NCBI RefSeq assembly: GCF_011193355.1
Contig: NZ_CP049780.1
Location: 4,415,085 to 4,479,084 of the forward strand
Length of the DNA stretch: 64,000 bases
Origin: Streptomyces sp. JB150
GTDB lineage: Bacteria > Actinomycetota > Actinomycetes > Streptomycetales > Streptomycetaceae
Direction of reading: 5' to 3'
Shown: positions 9,335 through 19,806 of the stretch, one piece after another
Layout of the letters: every line of letters begins with the position of its first letter
Position numbering within the stretch: position 1 is the stretch's first letter
Made by a program: the position numbers and the translations under genes
The notes under the pieces: generated by a model
The model's input: the letters and a program-made list of their open reading frames with translations, nothing else
Databases searched by the model: none
Told to the model about the DNA's origin: nothing

Positions 9335-9348
9335 CGGCCCGGGCCTCG
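9316..9348. terminator. Hairpin terminator between convergent hxlR and kor genes
   Basis: A perfect 12-bp stem (CGAGGCCCGGGC and its complement) with a 9-base loop overlaps the HxlR stop codon. It lies between convergent genes and may serve both strands. No T-run follows, as is common in Streptomyces. Confidence 0.65.
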
Positions 9349-9374
9349 GTGCTTCAGGGGCGGTCAGCCGGCGG

Positions 9375-10416
<1,042 letters not shown>

Positions 10417-10424
<8 letters not shown>

Positions 10425-12345
10425 CGATGGCCTCCTTCAGGGCCTCGGCCAGCTGCTCGGCCTTGAACGGCATGCCGTTGACCTGGGTGTAGGAGCGGGC
10501 GTCGACCAGGTACTTCGCCCGGACGAGGGTGGCGAGCTGGCCGAGGTTCATCTCGGGCACGACGACCTTGTCGTAGCCGCTCAGGACCGCGCCGAGGTTG
10601 CGCGGGAAGGGGTTGAGGTGACGCAGGTGGGCCTGGGCGATCCGGCCGCCCTCCTTGCGGACGCGGCGTACGGCCGCGGTGATCGGCCCGTAGGTGGAAC
10701 CCCAGCCGAGGACCAGGGTGCGGGCGCCGGCCGGGTCGTCGACCTCCACGTCCGGCACGTCGATCCCGTCGACCTTCGCCTGCCGGGTGCGGACCATGAA
10801 GTCGTGGTTGGCCGGGTCGTAGGAGATGTTGCCCGTGCCGTCCTGCTTCTCGATGCCGCCGATCCGGTGCTCCAGACCCGGGGTGCCGGGGACGGCCCAC
10901 GGGCGGGCGAGCGTGCGCGGGTCGCGCTTGTAGGGCCAGAAGACCTCGGTGCCGTCGTCCAGGGTGTGGTTCGGGCCCTGCGCGAACCGCACCCGCAGGT
11001 CCGGCAGCTCCTCCAGTTCGGGGATGCGCCACGGCTCGGAGCCGTTGGCCAGGTAGCCGTCGGAGAGCAGGAAGACGGGCGTGCGGTACGTCAGCGCGAT
11101 CCGCGCCGCCTCCAGCGCCGCGTCGAAGCAGTCCGCCGGGGTGCGCGGCGCGACCACCGGGACCGGCGCCTCGCCGTTGCGGCCGTACATCGCCTGGAGC
11201 AGGTCCGCCTGCTCGGTCTTGGTCGGCAGACCGGTGGACGGCCCGCCGCGCTGGATGTCCACGATCAGCAGCGGCAGCTCCAGCGAGACGGCCAGCCCGA
11301 TCGTCTCCGACTTCAGCGCCACGCCGGGACCGCTCGTCGTCGTCACCGCCAGCGAGCCGCCGAACGCCGCGCCCAGCGCCGCGCCGATCCCGGCGATCTC
11401 GTCCTCCGCCTGGAAGGTGCGCACCCCGAAGTTCTTGTGCTTGCTCAGCTCGTGCAGGATGTCCGAGGCCGGGGTGATCGGGTACGAGCCCAGGAACAGC
11501 GGCAGATCGGCCTGGCGCGAGGCGGCGATCAGGCCGTACGACAGCGCCAGGTTGCCGGAGATGTTGCGGTAGGTGCCCACCGGGAAGGCCTTCGCCGCCG
11601 GCGCCACCTCGTAGGAGACCGCGAAGTCCTCGGTCGTCTCGCCGAAGTTCCAGCCCGCCCGGAACGCGGCGATGTTGGCCTCGGCGATGTCCGGCTTCTT
11701 CGCGAACTTCGACCGCAGGAACCTCTCCGTGCCCTCCGTCGGCCGGTGGTACATCCACGACAGCAGGCCGAGCGCGAACATGTTCTTGCTGCGCTCGGCC
11801 TCCTTGCGGGTGAGGTCGAAGTCCTTCAGCGCCTCCACGGTCAGCGTGGTCAGCGGCACCGGGTGCACGCTGTAGCCGTCCAGCGACCCGTCCTCCAGCG
11901 GACTGGTCTCGTAGCCGACCTTCTGCATGGCCCGCTTCGTGAACTCGTCCGTGTTCACGATGATCTCCGCACCGCGCGGCAGATCGCCCACGTTGGCCTT
12001 CAGCGCGGCCGGGTTCATCGCCACCAGCACGTTCGGCGCGTCGCCCGGGGTCAGGATGTCGTGGTCGGCGAAGTGCAGCTGGAAGGACGACACACCCGGC
12101 AGGGTGCCGGCGGGCGCGCGGATCTCGGCCGGGAAGTTGGGCAGCGTCGACAGGTCGTTGCCGAAGGACGCGGTCTCCGAGGTGAAGCGGTCACCGGTGA
12201 GCTGCATACCGTCACCCGAGTCCCCCGCGAACCGGATGATCACCCGGTCGAGGCGGCGGACGTCCTTCGTCCCCGCCGGTCTGCGCTGCCCTCCCACGAC
12301 GGCTCCGTCGGCCTGCTCCGCTGGGCTACTGACCTGGCTCGTCAC
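10417..12345 (-). CDS. korA: 2-oxoacid:ferredoxin oxidoreductase, alpha/gamma fusion subunit
   Basis: 642 residues. The N-terminal 200 residues are the gamma domain (IIRFAGDSGDGMQLTGDRF). The alpha domain follows, with FLGSYPITPASDILHEL, the CoA/thiamine-interface motif FQAEDEIAGIGAALGAA and the signature GPSTGLPTKTEQADL. This two-subunit layout without a built-in ferredoxin domain matches the oxygen-tolerant KorAB of actinobacteria. It is the first gene of a two-gene minus-strand operon. The bypass it provides around 2-oxoglutarate dehydrogenase is family knowledge, not visible in the sequence. Confidence 0.93.
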
Positions 12346-12552
12346 TGAACTGGACCTCCCTCGAGGCGGCTGTCGGGGAGCGGCCTGCCCGCAGGCGTTC
12401 CCAGGATCAACCCTACGACCGTGAAGGGGGCGTGCCCTCGGTCATTCGCGGGAAGACCACGCGCGCCCGGCGCCGCCCGCCCCGTGCGGCCCATGCCTGC
12501 CACCTGACTGTCACCGCCCCCACCAGGCGTTTCGTCGATTGCCTTCAGGAAA

Positions 12553-13224
12553 TCAGGAATTCAGATACGTCAGCACGGCGAGGACCCTGCGGTGATCGCC
12601 CTCGCTCGGGGACAGCCCGAGCTTCAGGAAGATGTTGCTGACGTGCTTCTCCACGGCGCCGTCGCTGACCACCAGCTGCCGCGCGATGGCCGAGTTCGTC
12701 CGCCCCTCCGCCATCAGCCCCAGCACCTCGCGCTCCCTCGGGGTAAGCCCCGCCAGCACGTCCTGCTTACGGCTGCGGCCCAGCAGCTGGGCGACGACCT
12801 CCGGGTCCAGCGCGGTGCCGCCCCGCGCGACCCGTACCACCGCGTCCACGAACTCGCGCACCTCGGCGACCCGGTCCTTCAGCAGATACCCGACCCCGCG
12901 GCTGGAGCCGGCCAGCAGCTCGGTGGCGTAGCGCTCCTCCACGTACTGCGACAGCACCAGCACCCCGAGCCCCGGATGCGCCTTGCGCAGCTGCACCGCC
13001 GCGCGCACCCCCTCGTCCGTGTGCGTCGGCGGCATCCGCACATCGGCGACCACGACGTCGGGCAGCGCGTCCTCCGCCGCCAGATCGGCCATCGTCTTGA
13101 TCAACGCGTCGGCGTCCGCCACCCCGGCGACGACCTCGTGCCCACGGTCGGTGAGCAACCGGGTCAGCCCCTCTCTGAGCAGCACCGAATCCTCGGCGAT
13201 GACCACCCGCACCCTGTCCTCCAC
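12553..13224 (-). CDS. NarL/LuxR-type response regulator
   Basis: 223 residues. The receiver domain shows the acidic pair Glu11-Asp12, the phospho-accepting Asp61 in VVVADVRMPP, and the conserved lysine in LLKDR. The C-terminal LuxR helix-turn-helix includes LTPREREVLGLMAEG and EKHVSNIFLKLGL. The GTG start follows AAGGG. It lies downstream of two sensor kinase genes on the same strand, 125 bp after the nearer one, so it is probably their partner. Targets are unknown, but a motif repeated before both kinase genes may be its site. Confidence 0.92.
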   Translation of the reverse strand: MEDRVRVVIAEDSVLLREGLTRLLTDRGHEVVAGVADADALIKTMADLAAEDALPDVVVADVRMPPTHTDEGVRAAVQLRKAHPGLGVLVLSQYVEERYATELLAGSSRGVGYLLKDRVAEVREFVDAVVRVARGGTALDPEVVAQLLGRSRKQDVLAGLTPREREVLGLMAEGRTNSAIARQLVVSDGAVEKHVSNIFLKLGLSPSEGDHRRVLAVLTYLNS

Positions 13225-13349
13225 GCCCTTGGCCCCCAGCCGACCGTCGCGATTGCGTACGAGTCCAGCATTCCAGCTTCGGGCGCCGCTTGAGGGCGGG
13301 TGGGATCAACCGGACGGGCGGCGGCCTGCCGCCCCTGACCTCGCGGACC

Positions 13350-14723
13350 TCACGTGCGCCAGGGCAGCTCCGCCGTCACCCGGGTGGGCCCGCCGGGCGG
13401 GGAGTCGACGACGAGGACGCCGTCGACGGCGTCGAGACGTTCGGTGAGGCCGGCCAGGCCGGAGCCGGCCGCCGGGTCCGCGCCGCCCACGCCGTCGTCG
13501 GTGACCTGGAGCATCAGCCGGTCCCCGGACCGCCACACGTCCACCGACGCCGACCCCGCCCCGCTGTGCCGCTCGACGTTGCGGAGCAGTTCGGAGACGG
13601 TGAAGTAGGCGATGCCCTCGATCGCGGGCGCCGGCCGCGAGGGCAGGTCGACCTCCACCCGCACCGGCACCGGGCAGCGGGAGGCGACCGCGGAGAGCGC
13701 CGCGTCGAGGCCGCGGTCGGTGAGGACCGCCGGGTGGATGCCGCGCGCCAGGTCCCGCAGCTCCCGCAGGGCCGTCTTCACCTCGCCGTGCGCCTCGTCC
13801 ACCAGTCGCGCCGCCGCCCGCGGGTCCTGCGCCAGCTTCTCCCGCGCCAGCCCCAGGTCCAGCTCCAGCGCCGCCAGCCGGGCCTGCGCCCCGTCGCGCA
13901 GCTGACGCTCGATGCGCCGCAGGTCGGCCGCCGCGCCGTCCACCACCACCCCGCGGTCGGACTCCAGCTCCACCACCCGCGACCCCAGCCGCGACGGCCC
14001 GAGCAGCCCGCTCACCAGCAGCCGGTCGACCGTGGTCAGCGCCCGCACGATCCACGGCGCGGCCAGCGTGAACAGCAGCCCCACCAGCGCGGTCACGGTG
14101 ATCTCGAACGGGTTGTCGAGGTAGATGTGGTGGCTCTCGTCGCCGTAGAGCTGGAGCCCGCCCTGCCCGCCGTACATCGGGAAGAGCCAGAACCACAGCG
14201 GATACGTCAGCAGCGCCACGCCGTACGTCCAGAAGGACACCGCCACGGCGAACGAGAACACCGCCCACGGGAAGTGCAGCACCGCGTACAGCAGATGCCG
14301 CCACGACGTGCCGCTCTTGAGGACCGCCCCCATCCACGCCCACAGGCCGCTCCTGCGGGCCCGCAGCGGCTCCGGGTCGGCCACCCGCATCCCGAGCAGC
14401 GCCCGCGCCCGGGTCCGCTCCAGCGCGCCCAGGCCCCGGCACCCGGCCAGCCCGGCCGCCAGGACCGGAACGCCCAGGAAGGTCACCAGCAGCCCGGCGC
14501 CGAGGGAGAGCATCGTGACGGCGTACACGAAGAGCAGCACGCCGATCGGCAGCCCCAGCAGCACGTACGCGAACTCCCGCCAGGCGCGCGGCTCGAACGG
14601 CGCGCGCAGCCCGGCCGGCAGCCGCGCCCCGCCGCCGCGCCGGTCCTCGCGCCCGTACGCGTACCCGTACCCCTGTCGGGGGCCGTTCCCGTTCCCGTAC
14701 TCCCGGCCGTACTCGGTGGCCAT
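13350..14723 (-). CDS. Sensor histidine kinase homologue lacking the phospho-accepting His
   Basis: 457 residues. A Gly/Tyr-rich N-terminus of about 35 residues precedes a putative sensor domain with four or more membrane helices, a dimerisation segment and a HATPase_c domain. The DHp box reads IERQLRDGAQARL: Arg276 occupies the position of the catalytic His in the LHDGAQ box of the NarX/DesK family. The ATP-binding N-box (ELLRNVERHSG) and glycine motifs (DDGVGG, GSGLAGL) are intact. It may phosphorylate the paralogous kinase in a heterodimer or act as a pseudokinase. The ATG at 14723 begins the coherent family sequence; the frame stays open far upstream only as a shadow of the next gene. Confidence 0.88.
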   Translation of the reverse strand: MATEYGREYGNGNGPRQGYGYAYGREDRRGGGARLPAGLRAPFEPRAWREFAYVLLGLPIGVLLFVYAVTMLSLGAGLLVTFLGVPVLAAGLAGCRGLGALERTRARALLGMRVADPEPLRARRSGLWAWMGAVLKSGTSWRHLLYAVLHFPWAVFSFAVAVSFWTYGVALLTYPLWFWLFPMYGGQGGLQLYGDESHHIYLDNPFEITVTALVGLLFTLAAPWIVRALTTVDRLLVSGLLGPSRLGSRVVELESDRGVVVDGAAADLRRIERQLRDGAQARLAALELDLGLAREKLAQDPRAAARLVDEAHGEVKTALRELRDLARGIHPAVLTDRGLDAALSAVASRCPVPVRVEVDLPSRPAPAIEGIAYFTVSELLRNVERHSGAGSASVDVWRSGDRLMLQVTDDGVGGADPAAGSGLAGLTERLDAVDGVLVVDSPPGGPTRVTAELPWRT

Positions 14724-14890
14724 CGGCTCGCCCCGTCCTTCTCGTCTCGTCCGTCTCGGCGGTCTCGGCTGCCCGTCCGTCTGTTCCGGTCCCGGACCGC
14801 CGCGGGGGGTGCGTGTCGTCCGCGCCCTGCCGGTCTCCAGCCTGCTCGGCCCAGGGCGCGGGAACCATGGAGGCCGTCGGCGTCCCGGGA

Positions 14891-14912
14891 GGGGGGTTTT
14901 CCCTACCCCCGC
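14891..14912. promoter_or_regulatory. G-run/A-tract/C-run motif at the 3' end of one kinase gene, upstream of the other
   Basis: On the minus strand the motif reads GCGGGGGTAGGGAAAACCCC and continues with two more C. A closely related copy lies at 16281-16303 upstream of the second kinase gene. This copy spans the stop codon of the second kinase and lies 168 bp before the first. It could be the response regulator's binding site. Confidence 0.4.
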
Positions 14913-16222
14913 GGCCGGTCCCGCCACGGCAGCTCGGCCGTGATCAGCGTCGGCCCGCCCTCGGGGGAGTCGACGACGAACAGCCCGTCCACCGCGTCCA
15001 GCCGCTCCGCGAGCCCTCGCAGCCCGCTCCCGCCGTCGAGCCCCGCACCCCCGCGGCCGTTGTCCCCGACCTGGATCAGCAGCCGGTCCCCGGACCGCCA
15101 CACCTCGACCGACGCGGAGGTCGCCGCGCTGTGCTTGCTGACGTTCTGCAGCAGCTCCGAGACGGTGAAGTAGGCGATGCCCTCGATGGCCTCGGCGGGC
15201 CGCTCGGCCAGATCGACGGCCACCTTCACGGGAACGGTGCAGCGGGAGGCGACCGCGGAGAGCGCCGCGTCGAGGCCGCGGTCGGTGAGGACCGCCGGGT
15301 GGATGCCGCGCGCCAGGTCGCGCAGCTCCTGCAGCGCCAGCTTCACCTCGCCGTGCGCCTCCTCGACCATCGCCGCCGCCGTGTCCGGGTCCTCCAGCAG
15401 CTTCTCCTTCGCCAGGCCCAGCCCCATGGCCAGCGCGACCAGACGGGCCTGCGCGCCGTCGTGCAGGTCCCGCTCGATGCGCCGCAGGTCGGCCGCGGCG
15501 GTGTCCACCACGACCCCGCGGTCGGACTCCAGTTCGGCGATACGCCGCTCCAGCTCGTCGGAGGGCGACAGCAGCCCGCGCACCATCGCCCGGTCCGCGT
15601 TGGCCAGCCCCCGCGCTATGAACGGCAGCACCGGCCACAGCACGAACAGCGAGGTCAGCGTGATGGTGAAGGTGAGGACACCCCACGGCAGCCGGATGAA
15701 GTCGTACAGCACGGTCCGCCAGCCGACCGGGTCCTTCAGCGCCATCCACAGCTGACCGAAGATGCCGCCGCCCCGGTCCCCGCCGCGGGCCCGCAGCGGC
15801 AGCGGGCTCGGCTCGTCGATCCGCACCCCGAGCAGTGCGCGGGCCCGCGCCCGCTCCGCCTTGCCGATCTGCCGCGCGCCCATCAGCCCGGCCGCCAGCA
15901 GCGGGAACCCGATCACCGTGATCGTCAGGAAGGCGCTGGTGAACAGCACCGTGGCGACGTACACGAAGCCCACCAGGGACATCGGCAGATTGGCCAGGAG
16001 ATGCGCGATCTCCTTCCAGGTGTGCGCGTCGTAGGCGAGCCGGACGGGCGGCGGGCGGCCGTCGCCGTCACCGTCGTCGCGGCGGGACGCGGTGGCCGCG
16101 GGGGTCCCGGCGGGCGCGGGCGTCCCGGCGGGGGTCGCGGAGGCCGCGGTCGTCGCCGGGCTCGCGGGGGTCGCGGAGGCCGCGGTCGTCGCCGGGCTCG
16201 GCGGCGGGAAGTGTTCGGTCAT
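14903..16222 (-). CDS. Sensor histidine kinase (NarX/DesK-type)
   Basis: 439 residues from the ATG at 16222; there is no clear ribosome site, so the message may be leaderless. The first 55 residues are a low-complexity Ala/Thr/Pro region with a repeated SPATTAASATPA unit. The sensor domain with about four membrane helices follows. The DHp box IERDLHDGAQARLV has an intact His254, and the catalytic domain keeps ELLQNVSKHSA, DNGRGG and GSGLRGL. It is a close paralogue of the adjacent kinase, probably from tandem duplication, and the only one of the two that can autophosphorylate in the usual way. Confidence 0.91.
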   Translation of the reverse strand: MTEHFPPPSPATTAASATPASPATTAASATPAGTPAPAGTPAATASRRDDGDGDGRPPPVRLAYDAHTWKEIAHLLANLPMSLVGFVYVATVLFTSAFLTITVIGFPLLAAGLMGARQIGKAERARARALLGVRIDEPSPLPLRARGGDRGGGIFGQLWMALKDPVGWRTVLYDFIRLPWGVLTFTITLTSLFVLWPVLPFIARGLANADRAMVRGLLSPSDELERRIAELESDRGVVVDTAAADLRRIERDLHDGAQARLVALAMGLGLAKEKLLEDPDTAAAMVEEAHGEVKLALQELRDLARGIHPAVLTDRGLDAALSAVASRCTVPVKVAVDLAERPAEAIEGIAYFTVSELLQNVSKHSAATSASVEVWRSGDRLLIQVGDNGRGGAGLDGGSGLRGLAERLDAVDGLFVVDSPEGGPTLITAELPWRDRPRG

Positions 16223-16280
16223 ATCGGCTAGCGTGCCGGGCGGCGCCCGGTCGCGCCATGAGGTGCGCCGCCGAGCCCGG

Positions 16281-16303
16281 GCGGGGGAAAACCCCACCCC
16301 CGC
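16281..16303. promoter_or_regulatory. Imperfect palindrome upstream of the second sensor kinase gene
   Basis: GCGGGGG-AAAACCCCA-CCCCCGC has 7-bp inverted arms 59 bases before the kinase start. It shares its G-run, four A/T, C-run layout with the motif at 14891-14912. Paired occurrence near both kinase genes suggests autoregulation by the cognate regulator. Confidence 0.45.
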
Positions 16304-16336
16304 ATCTCAACGCGTGACGGGCTGCTTACGGCCTCT

Positions 16337-16367
16337 TTGACAGGCCCTAGACTCGCCTGCGTACAGA
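16337..16367 (+). promoter_or_regulatory. Putative promoter of the partial nuo operon
   Basis: TTGACA at 16337-16342 is followed after 18-19 bases by GTACAG/TACAGA. It lies 90 bp before nuoA and directly before a cluster of GTTC half-sites. The -10 match is weak. Confidence 0.4.
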
Positions 16368-16369
16368 TC

Positions 16370-16428
16370 GTTCGAGATCGAACATCGTTCGAACAAAGCG
16401 CAGAGTTGTTCTAGGTTGTTCGGAGAAC
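16370..16428. promoter_or_regulatory. Cluster of GTTC/GAAC half-sites upstream of nuoA
   Basis: GTTCGA-GA-TCGAAC (16370-16383) and GTTCGAAC (16387-16394) are followed by GTTC at 16408 and 16418 and GAAC at 16425. Seven half-sites in 59 bp, placed just after the likely promoter, suggest cooperative binding of a dimeric regulator controlling the nuo operon. Half-site spacing differs from the LexA box. Confidence 0.5.
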
Positions 16429-16456
16429 GTCGAGGTCAGGGAGCGAGGAGACGGAC

Positions 16457-16864
16457 GTGCGGGAACCGACCGTCGAACCGGCTGTGGTCGTCGCGGCGGA
16501 CTACTTCCAGTCCTATTCCGTGGTCGGACTGCTCGCCGCCATCGGTGTGCTCTTCGTCGCCGTGGCCTTCGCGGCCGGCCGGCTGCTGCGCCCCGTCGTG
16601 CCCACGCACGAGAAGCTGCTGACGTACGAGTGCGGCGTCGACCCCGTCGGCGAGGGCTGGGCCCACACCCAGGTCCGCTACTACGTCTACGCCTTCCTGT
16701 ACGTGATCTTCGCCGTCGACTCGATCTTCCTCTTCCCCTGGGCGACCGTCTTCGCCGACCCCGGCTACGGCGCCGCCACCCTGGTGGAGATGTTCCTCTT
16801 CCTCGGCTTCCTCGCCGTCGGCCTGCTGTACGCGTACAAGAAGGGCGTCCTGACATGGACGTGA
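16457..16864 (+). CDS. nuoA: NADH-quinone oxidoreductase subunit A homologue
   Basis: 135 residues with three membrane helices. The conserved loop [20 protein letters not shown] and [20 protein letters not shown] identify the NuoA subunit of complex I, next to the quinone channel. The GTG start follows GAGGAGA. It is the first gene of a ten-gene operon that has the membrane subunits but no NADH-oxidising module. Its stop overlaps nuoB. Confidence 0.93.
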   Translation: MREPTVEPAVVVAADYFQSYSVVGLLAAIGVLFVAVAFAAGRLLRPVVPTHEKLLTYECGVDPVGEGWAHTQVRYYVYAFLYVIFAVDSIFLFPWATVFADPGYGAATLVEMFLFLGFLAVGLLYAYKKGVLTWT

Positions 16865-17523
16865 CCCGAGAACCCGCTCAGACCCCGCGGTCCGCTGCCG
16901 CCCCGGAGCCGCAGTCCGCGCCCGCGCCCGCTCCCGCCCCGGAGCCCGTTGCGCTGCCCGAGCCCAAGCGGCTGGGCGCGCTGGCCCGCCTCGCCCCGGA
17001 GCCGATGAAGGTGGTCCTCAACTGGGGCCGCCGCTACTCGCTGTGGGTCTTCAACTTCGGCCTCGCCTGCTGCGCGATCGAGTTCATCGCCGCGTCGATG
17101 GCCCGCCACGACTTCATCCGGCTCGGCGTGATCCCCTTCGCGCCCGGCCCCCGCCAGGCCGACCTCATGGTCGTGTCCGGCACGGTCACCGACAAGATGG
17201 CGCCGGCCGTCAAGCGGCTGTACGAGCAGATGCCCGAGCCGAAGTACGTCATCTCCTTCGGCGCGTGCAGCAACTGCGGCGGCCCCTACTGGGACTCCTA
17301 CTCGGTGACGAAGGGCGTCGACCAGATCATCCCCGTCGACGTCTACGTCCCCGGCTGCCCGCCCCGCCCCGAGGCGCTGCTCCAGGGCATCCTCAAGCTC
17401 CAGGAGAAGATCGCCCGCGAGTCGCTCGGCGAGCGCTACGCCACCGCACCGGCGCGCCCCTCCACCGCCGCCCTGACGAGCGGGCTGGTCCGGCCCCCGG
17501 CCCCGGAGGGGGACGCGCGATGA
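16855..17523 (+). CDS. nuoB: NADH-quinone oxidoreductase subunit B homologue
   Basis: 222 residues. It carries the N2 [4Fe-4S] cluster ligands: tandem cysteines in [10 protein letters not shown], then [10 protein letters not shown] and [11 protein letters not shown]. The ATG at 16855 lies inside the end of nuoA. An N-terminal Pro/Ala-rich stretch of about 40 residues and a C-terminal tail of about 25 residues extend the usual fold. N2 is the last electron carrier before quinone in complex I, and its partner NuoD is not encoded in this operon. Confidence 0.93.
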   Translation: MDVTREPAQTPRSAAAPEPQSAPAPAPAPEPVALPEPKRLGALARLAPEPMKVVLNWGRRYSLWVFNFGLACCAIEFIAASMARHDFIRLGVIPFAPGPRQADLMVVSGTVTDKMAPAVKRLYEQMPEPKYVISFGACSNCGGPYWDSYSVTKGVDQIIPVDVYVPGCPPRPEALLQGILKLQEKIARESLGERYATAPARPSTAALTSGLVRPPAPEGDAR

Positions 17524-18839
17524 GTGCGGTCGGCTGGCTGCCCGCCCCCGCCGAGGACCTGTTCGGCCCCGACGCCACGGCCGAGGAGTCCTACGAGGTC
17601 CTGACCGTCGACGTCCCGCCGGCCACCTGGACCGACGCCCTGCGCGCCGCCCGGGACGAGCTGGGCTGCACCTACTTCGACTGGCTGAGCGCCGTCGACG
17701 AACCGGGCACCGGCTTCCGGGTCTCGGCGCACGTCGTCGCGCTCTCCCCGGTACGCCGCCTGCTGCTGCGGACCACCGTGCCGCACGAGGCGCCCCGGCT
17801 CGCCTCCGCCGTCGACGTCTACGCGGGCGCCGCCTGGCACGAGCGCGAGACCCACGAGATGTTCGGCGTCTCCTTCGAGGGCCACCCCGCCCTCGACCAC
17901 CTCCTGCTCCCCGACAACTTCGAGGGCCACCCCCTGCGCAAGGACTTCGTCCTCGCCGCCCGCGTCGCCAAGGCGTGGCCGGGCGCCAAGGAGCCGGGGG
18001 AGTCCGAGCACGGCGGCCCCAAGCGCCGCCAGATGCTGCCGCCGGGCGTCCCCGACCCCAACGAGTGGGGCCCGCTGAAGGGCCAGCTGCCCCCGGCCCC
18101 CGCCCGCCCGGCCCGTGCCGCCGGCCGCGCCACCGCCGCCGGCGACCGCCCCGTACGGCGGACCCGTACGGCGGGGGAGGGCTCGGCGAGCCAGACGACG
18201 GCCGCAGCGGGGGCTGCGGCTGGTGCCGCCGCTGGTGCTGGTGCCGGTGGCGCGGCAGCCGGTGCCGCCGCCGGGACGCCCGCCACCGCCACCCCGCGCC
18301 GCGCCCGCAGCGCGTCCGAGGGTTCGGCGTCGCAGCACCCGGCGGCCGGTGCAGTGGGCGAGCCGCAGACCCCGCCGGCTCCCGCCGCGACCCCGCGCCG
18401 CGCCCGCAGCGCGAGCGAGGGTTCGGCGTCGCAGCGTCCGGCGGGCACGCCCCGGCGTGCGCGGAGCGCGTCCGAGGGCTCCGCGTCCCAGCGCGCCGAG
18501 GCGGCGGAGGCCCCGCCGGCCCGTCCCGCCGTCGCACCCCGCAGCCCGGACGCCCCCTGGCACCACGCCCGCCCGGCGTTCGAGGAGACCGAGCCGAAGC
18601 CGGAGCCCGAGCCGGAACCGGAGGCCAGGCGGCCCGAGCCGGGTGCCGGGCAGCCGCAGCGGCCGGAGCGGCCGGAGCCGAAGCAGCCGGAGCGGGAGCA
18701 GCCGCAGCCGGACCCGAAGCAGTCGGAGCCGGAACCCGGCAGCACCCCGGCCGGTACCACTGACAACACCACCGGCGACACCACCACCGACCACACCCCA
18801 GACCACACCCCCGAAGACCCCACAGGAGGCCCGCGGTGA
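17520..18839 (+). CDS. nuoC: NADH-quinone oxidoreductase subunit C homologue with long repetitive tail
   Basis: 439 residues, about twice the family length. Residues 1-185 are a normal 30-kDa subunit domain: FDWLSAVDE, the motif [18 protein letters not shown] and the C-terminal signature [15 protein letters not shown]. Residues 185-440 are low-complexity Ala/Pro/Glu/Arg/Ser and include about four copies of a [13 protein letters not shown] unit, then a Glu-Pro-rich and Thr/Asp-rich end. The gene starts in an ATGA overlap with nuoB and ends in a GTGA overlap with nuoH. The tail could tether proteins or be neutral expansion. Confidence 0.92.
   Translation: MSAVGWLPAPAEDLFGPDATAEESYEVLTVDVPPATWTDALRAARDELGCTYFDWLSAVDEPGTGFRVSAHVVALSPVRRLLLRTTVPHEAPRLASAVDVYAGAAWHERETHEMFGVSFEGHPALDHLLLPDNFEGHPLRKDFVLAARVAKAWPGAKEPGESEHGGPKRRQMLPPGVPDPNEWGPLKGQLPPAPARPARAAGRATAAGDRPVRRTRTAGEGSASQTTAAAGAAAGAAAGAGAGGAAAGAAAGTPATATPRRARSASEGSASQHPAAGAVGEPQTPPAPAATPRRARSASEGSASQRPAGTPRRARSASEGSASQRAEAAEAPPARPAVAPRSPDAPWHHARPAFEETEPKPEPEPEPEARRPEPGAGQPQRPERPEPKQPEREQPQPDPKQSEPEPGSTPAGTTDNTTGDTTTDHTPDHTPEDPTGGPR
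18157..18491 (+). repeat. Coding repeats in the nuoC tail
   Basis: Four copies of a roughly 39-bp unit encode R-R/T-x-R-x-A-S/G-E-G-S-A-S-Q. Three are near-identical at the protein level; the first is diverged ([12 protein letters not shown]). Ala/Gly-rich spacers of variable length separate them. Confidence 0.75.
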
Positions 18840-19804
18840 ACGACGTGCTCGACGTCGCCCTGCGACTCCTCGTCGTCTTCGGCGTCTTCCTCACCTTCCC
18901 GCTGATCATCGGCCAGACCGAGCACAAGGTGATGGCCCATATGCAGGGCCGCCTCGGCCCCATGTACGCCGGCGGCTTCCACGGCTGGGCCCAGCTCGTC
19001 GCGGACGGCGTGAAGTTCGCGCAGAAGGAGGACGTGGTCCCCGCGGGCGCGGACCGCCGTATCTTCCAGCTCGCCCCCGCCGTCGCCCTCCTGCCGTACC
19101 TGCTCGTGCTGCTCGCCATCCCGATCGGTCCCGGTGAGGGCGCCGTCGGCGAGGTGATCGACGCGGGCGTCTTCTTCGTGCTCGCCGTCATGGGCGTCGG
19201 CGTCCTCGGCTCCCTCATGGCCGGCTGGGCCAGCGCCAACAAGTTCTCCCTCCTCGGCGGTCTGCGCACCGCCGCCCAGCTGCTCGCCTACGAACTGCCG
19301 ATGCTGCTGACCGCCGCCTCGGTGGCCATGGCGGCCGGCACCGTCTCGATCCCCGGCATCCTCGACGCCTTCGAGTGGTGGTGGCTGCCCTGGCAGATCA
19401 CCGGCGCGCTCGTGTTCTTCGTGGCGGGCCTCGCGGAACTGCAGCGCCCGCCCTTCGACATGCCGGTCGCCGACTCGGAGATCATCTTCGGCGCGTACAC
19501 CGAGTACACCGGCCTGCGCTTCGCCCTCTTCCTCCTCGCCGAGTACGCCGGGATCGTCGTCCTGTGCGGCCTGACCACCGTCCTCTTCCTGGGCGGCTGG
19601 CACGGCCCCTGGGGCGCCGACGGCCTCGGCTGGGTCTGGACCCTGCTGAAGACGGCCGTCCTCGCGTTCCTCGTGATCTGGCTCCGCGTCACCTACCCCC
19701 GCCTGCGCGAGGACCAGCTGCAGAAGCTGTCCTGGACCCTCCTCGTGCCCCTGTCCCTCGCCCAGATCGCCCTCACCGGCATCGTGAAGGTGGTGATCCA
19801 GTAA
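18836..19804 (+). CDS. nuoH: NADH-quinone oxidoreductase subunit H homologue
   Basis: 322 residues with eight predicted helices. [16 protein letters not shown] and the quinone-side loop [15 protein letters not shown] are NuoH hallmarks, and a second conserved segment is [16 protein letters not shown]. The subunit links the hydrophilic arm to the proton pumps. The GTG start overlaps the nuoC stop. All conserved charged loop residues I could check are present, so it looks functional. Confidence 0.93.
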   Translation: MNDVLDVALRLLVVFGVFLTFPLIIGQTEHKVMAHMQGRLGPMYAGGFHGWAQLVADGVKFAQKEDVVPAGADRRIFQLAPAVALLPYLLVLLAIPIGPGEGAVGEVIDAGVFFVLAVMGVGVLGSLMAGWASANKFSLLGGLRTAAQLLAYELPMLLTAASVAMAAGTVSIPGILDAFEWWWLPWQITGALVFFVAGLAELQRPPFDMPVADSEIIFGAYTEYTGLRFALFLLAEYAGIVVLCGLTTVLFLGGWHGPWGADGLGWVWTLLKTAVLAFLVIWLRVTYPRLREDQLQKLSWTLLVPLSLAQIALTGIVKVVIQ

Positions 19805-19806
19805 CC

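Noticed and set aside
13350..15749. A 799-codon frame that looks like a double kinase fusion
   Set aside because: Its N-terminal half is an out-of-frame reading of the second kinase gene. Coherent family sequence begins only at the ATG at 14723, and the other kinase is complete in its own frame.
16370..16394. GTTCGA/TCGAAC repeats as a LexA SOS box
   Set aside because: The LexA site of Gram-positives needs CGAAC-N4-GTTCG. Here GAAC and GTTC are separated by three bases, and the 14-bp palindrome has the opposite half-site order.
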